DNA of 64,000 bases from Rhodocyclaceae bacterium (GTDB lineage: Bacteria > Pseudomonadota > Gammaproteobacteria > Burkholderiales > Rhodocyclaceae), in the NCBI GenBank assembly GCA_016702335.1, contig JADJEF010000002.1, forward strand, positions 124,001 through 188,000, read 5' to 3'. Under the pieces are notes generated by a model. The model saw nothing but the letters and a program-made list of their open reading frames with translations, made no database searches and had not been told where the DNA came from. Of the stretch, positions 61,637 through 64,000 are shown in pieces. Made by a program: the position numbers and the translations under genes. Within the stretch, counting starts at the first letter, position 1. The number at the start of each line of letters is the position of its first letter.

Positions 61637-64000
61637 ATGAAACGCATGCTTTTCAATGCGACGCAAGCCGAGGAACTCCGCGTCGCGATCGTTGATGGTC
61701 AAAAACTCATTGACCTCGACATCGAATCGGTTACCAAAGAACAGCGCAAGAGCAACATCTACAAGGCGGTGATCACGCGCCTCGAGCCCAGTCTTGAGGC
61801 CGCCTTCATCGACTACGGCGCCGAGCGCCATGGCTTCCTGCCGTTCAAGGAAGTTTCCCGCAGCTACTTCAAGCCCGGCGTCGACGCGGGCAAGGCCACC
61901 ATCAAGGAAGCCTTGCAGGTCGGCCAGGAAATCGTCGTTCAGGTCGAAAAAGACGAGCGTGGCAACAAGGGCGCTGCCCTGACCACCTTCATCTCACTCG
62001 CCGGACGCTATTTGGTGCTGATGCCCAATAACCCCCGTGGCGGTGGCGTCTCGCGCCGCATCGAGGGCGAAGACCGGCAGGAACTGCGCGAGGTCATGGA
62101 TCAGCTCGACGTGCCCAACGGCATGAGCCTGATTGCCCGCACCGCCGGCATCGGCCGCAGCGCCGAAGAGCTGCAGTGGGACTTGAACTACCTGATGCAA
62201 CTGTGGACCGCCATCGATGGCGCTGCCCAGGGACAAAATGGCGCCTTCCTGATTTATCAGGAATCCAGCCTGGTTATTCGTGCCATTCGTGATTACTTCC
62301 AGCCCGATATCGGCGAGATCCTGATCGATACCGACGACATTCACGATCAGGCATTGCAGTTCATGGCCCACGTCATGCCGGCCACCGCCTCACGCATCAA
62401 GCGCTATCACGACGATGTGCCGCTGTTTTCACGCTTCCAGATCGAGCACCAGATCGAATCGGCCTACTCGCGTCAGGTCAATCTGCCCTCGGGCGGCGCT
62501 ATCGTGATTGACCACACCGAGGCGCTGGTCTCGGTTGACGTGAACTCGGGTCGCGCCACACGCGGTGCTGACATCGAAGAAACCGCCTTCCGAACCAACT
62601 GCGAAGCGGCCGACGAAATCGCCCGCCAGTTGCGTCTGCGCGACCTGGGTGGCCTGATCGTGATCGACTTCATTGACATGGAATCGACCAAGAACCAGCG
62701 TGAAGTGGAAAGCCGCCTGCGCGATGCTCTGCATCACGACCGTGCGCGCGTGCAGACGGGCAAGATCTCGCGCTTTGGCCTGCTTGAGCTCTCGCGTCAG
62801 CGTTTGCGTCCGGCGCTGGCCGAGACCAGCTACATCACCTGTCCGCGTTGTACTGGCACTGGACATATTCGCTCGACCGAATCGGCCGCGCTGCACATTC
62901 TGCGTATCCTCGAAGAGGAGTCGATGAAGGAAAACACGGGGGCCCTGCATTGCCAGGTGCCTGTCGATGTTGGCACCTTCCTGCTCAACGAAAAGCGCGT
63001 GGATATTGCCAAGATCGAGGCGCGTCATCGCGTCAATCTGGTGATCGTGCCTAACCGCCACCTGGAAACGCCCGCCCACGAGATCGTCCGCCTGCGCCAT
63101 GATCAGCTGAACGAAGAAGGCGTGCAGTTGGCCAGCTACCAGATGGCTGAAAAGGCCGAAAAGGCCGTTGAAGCCAATACCTACCAGCCCCCGTCGGCCA
63201 ATACCGAGGCCAAGCCGGTCAAGATCGAGGCGGCCGTGAAGGCCTTCACGCCTGACCAGCCCGCCCCCGTGGTGGAGCCGCGTGCCGTCGCCGCAGCGCC
63301 GGCCGCTCAGGTGGCTGCGCCTCAGCCTGGCTTGTGGGCCAAGATCGTCAGCTGGTTCGGTGGCAGCGCGCCGGAAGTAAAGGTGGAAGCGCCCGCGCCT
63401 GTAGCACCGCGCCGTGAAGGCCGTGACGGGCGTGATCGCAATGGCCGCGACCGCAATGGGCGTGGCCGTGATCGCAACGGGCGTGACCGCGACAACCGTG
63501 AGGGACGTAAAGAAGGTGGCGCAGGTGCCAACGCCGATGGGCGCAATGGCACTCAGCCGCAGCGTAAAGACGGTAACCGCGACGGCAATCGTGATGCTCA
63601 AGGAAATCGCGATGGAGGTCGCGAAGGTAATCGTGAGCCGCGTCCGCCGCGTAACGAACCGGGGGCACGCGATGCCCAGGCTAACCGCGAGCCGCGTGAA
63701 GGCAAGGAACCCAGAGAGCCGCGCGAGCCCCGTGAACCGAGAGAGCCACGTGAGAACCGTGGTCCGCGCCCCGAGCGTGGTGAGCGCCAACCGCGCCCGG
63801 CAGCCGATTCGGTGCCGGCCGGGGTGGTTGCCCAGGCTAATGCGGCGATTGCGATCGCCAGCGCCGTGTCACCAGCGCCGACTTCCGGAACTGATGCGCC
63901 AGCGACCACTGATGCCGGCGGTGAAGGCAATGGTCGCGACCGCAATGGTCGTCGTGGCCGGCGTGGGCGGGGTCGGGGTCGTCGTGATGGGGCGCAAGGC
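61637..64000 (+). CDS. rne: Ribonuclease E (3' end cut by the window)
   Basis: Main endoribonuclease for mRNA decay and rRNA processing. 788 codons are visible, open at the window end. ATG at 61637 with GGAGA RBS. The catalytic part has the RNase E start MKRMLFNATQ, an S1-like domain (about 35-125; LEAAFIDYGAERHGFLPFKE), metal-binding Asp residues in VSVDVNSGRATRG and LIVIDFIDMESTKNQ, and the Zn-link CPRCTGTGHI. After residue 510 follows a disordered region: an amphipathic segment GLWAKIVSWFGGS, then Arg/Asn/Asp/Gly tracts (GRDRNG, EPREPRE). A repeat copy in this tail codes SAVSPAPTSGT. Confidence 0.96.
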   Translation, partial: MKRMLFNATQAEELRVAIVDGQKLIDLDIESVTKEQRKSNIYKAVITRLEPSLEAAFIDYGAERHGFLPFKEVSRSYFKPGVDAGKATIKEALQVGQEIVVQVEKDERGNKGAALTTFISLAGRYLVLMPNNPRGGGVSRRIEGEDRQELREVMDQLDVPNGMSLIARTAGIGRSAEELQWDLNYLMQLWTAIDGAAQGQNGAFLIYQESSLVIRAIRDYFQPDIGEILIDTDDIHDQALQFMAHVMPATASRIKRYHDDVPLFSRFQIEHQIESAYSRQVNLPSGGAIVIDHTEALVSVDVNSGRATRGADIEETAFRTNCEAADEIARQLRLRDLGGLIVIDFIDMESTKNQREVESRLRDALHHDRARVQTGKISRFGLLELSRQRLRPALAETSYITCPRCTGTGHIRSTESAALHILRILEEESMKENTGALHCQVPVDVGTFLLNEKRVDIAKIEARHRVNLVIVPNRHLETPAHEIVRLRHDQLNEEGVQLASYQMAEKAEKAVEANTYQPPSANTEAKPVKIEAAVKAFTPDQPAPVVEPRAVAAAPAAQVAAPQPGLWAKIVSWFGGSAPEVKVEAPAPVAPRREGRDGRDRNGRDRNGRGRDRNGRDRDNREGRKEGGAGANADGRNGTQPQRKDGNRDGNRDAQGNRDGGREGNREPRPPRNEPGARDAQANREPREGKEPREPREPREPREPRENRGPRPERGERQPRPAADSVPAGVVAQANAAIAIASAVSPAPTSGTDAPATTDAGGEGNGRDRNGRRGRRGRGRGRRDGAQG
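63862..63890 (+). repeat. Dispersed 30-bp repeat, copy 13 (in rne)
   Basis: Sense to rne: CGCCGTGTCACCAGCGCCGA then CTTCCGGAA, coding AVSPAPTSG in the disordered C-terminal region. Confidence 0.85.

Noticed and set aside
62429..63790. 453-codon open frame antisense to rne
   Set aside because: The plus-strand frame is clearly RNase E, open to the window edge; the minus frame is low-complexity shadow.
1..64000. CRISPR arrays, rRNA and tRNA genes
   Set aside because: No regularly spaced direct repeats and no cloverleaf or rRNA-like sequence were seen by eye; a dedicated scan could still find a tRNA I missed.

Overview
The window looks like a chromosome segment of a Betaproteobacterium, most likely a Rhodocyclales-type or neighbouring lineage. 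The evidence is high GC content throughout, the PmbA/DarP divergent pair, fused isobutyryl-CoA mutase, a WS/DGAT acyltransferase, a TRAP carboxylate transporter, and a ferredoxin-linked 2-oxoacid oxidoreductase beside an otherwise aerobic housekeeping set. The assignment rests on gene content only; no rRNA or tRNA gene was seen. Both edges cut genes: gltB lacks its 5' end and rne lacks its 3' end.

Layout. 1-9 kb: glutamate synthase (gltB-gltD), then glmU-glmS. 9-15 kb: a hemerythrin-histidine kinase, CYTH phosphatase, SixA-like phosphatase, a small lipoprotein, a frameshifted AsmA-like gene, FKBP isomerase, ankyrin protein and aromatic aminotransferase. 15-22 kb: WS/DGAT acyltransferase, an M48 protease pair, icmF and a divergent AraC regulator. 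23-26.7 kb: a TetR-controlled export operon (adaptor, permease, ATPase) whose adaptor gene carries a frameshift. 26.7-28.9 kb: a patch of decayed DNA with a tyrosine recombinase tail, a truncated unknown gene, an ECF sigma pseudogene and an intact ISAs1-type element with a 10-bp target duplication. 29-34.5 kb: a cyclase-PilZ fusion, glyA-nrdR-ribD, an M48 protease and a histidine phosphatase. 34.7-42.4 kb: solute-binding protein plus histidine kinase, acyl-CoA ligase, and a complete TRAP transporter. 42.5-50.3 kb: pmbA/darP, a diguanylate cyclase, then a pseudo-receiver-CheX protein, a PLP lyase and a basic amino acid decarboxylase. 50.3-54.8 kb: a four-gene 2-oxoacid oxidoreductase. 54.9-64 kb: UPF0114 protein, class I fumarase, RidA, murI, sppA, Rieske protein, gph, rluC and rne.

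The strongest unexplained signal is a family of about 30-bp dispersed repeats: 13 copies, roughly one per 5 kb, in both orientations, sharing the core CCAGCGCCGACTT. Nine copies lie inside genes (glmU, icmF, ribD, acyl-CoA ligase, darP, PLP lyase, korB-like, Rieske, rne), always in frame. Sense copies encode a recurring SPAPTCG-like peptide; most antisense copies encode QVGAGxTA. This resembles in principle the protein-coding palindromic elements of Rickettsia, or an uptake-signal system, but the motif is neither clearly palindromic nor one I can name.

Functionally, the region links ammonium assimilation and amino-sugar synthesis, carboxylate uptake and CoA activation, B12-dependent acyl-CoA rearrangement, neutral lipid synthesis, and second-messenger signalling (c-di-GMP and cAMP).
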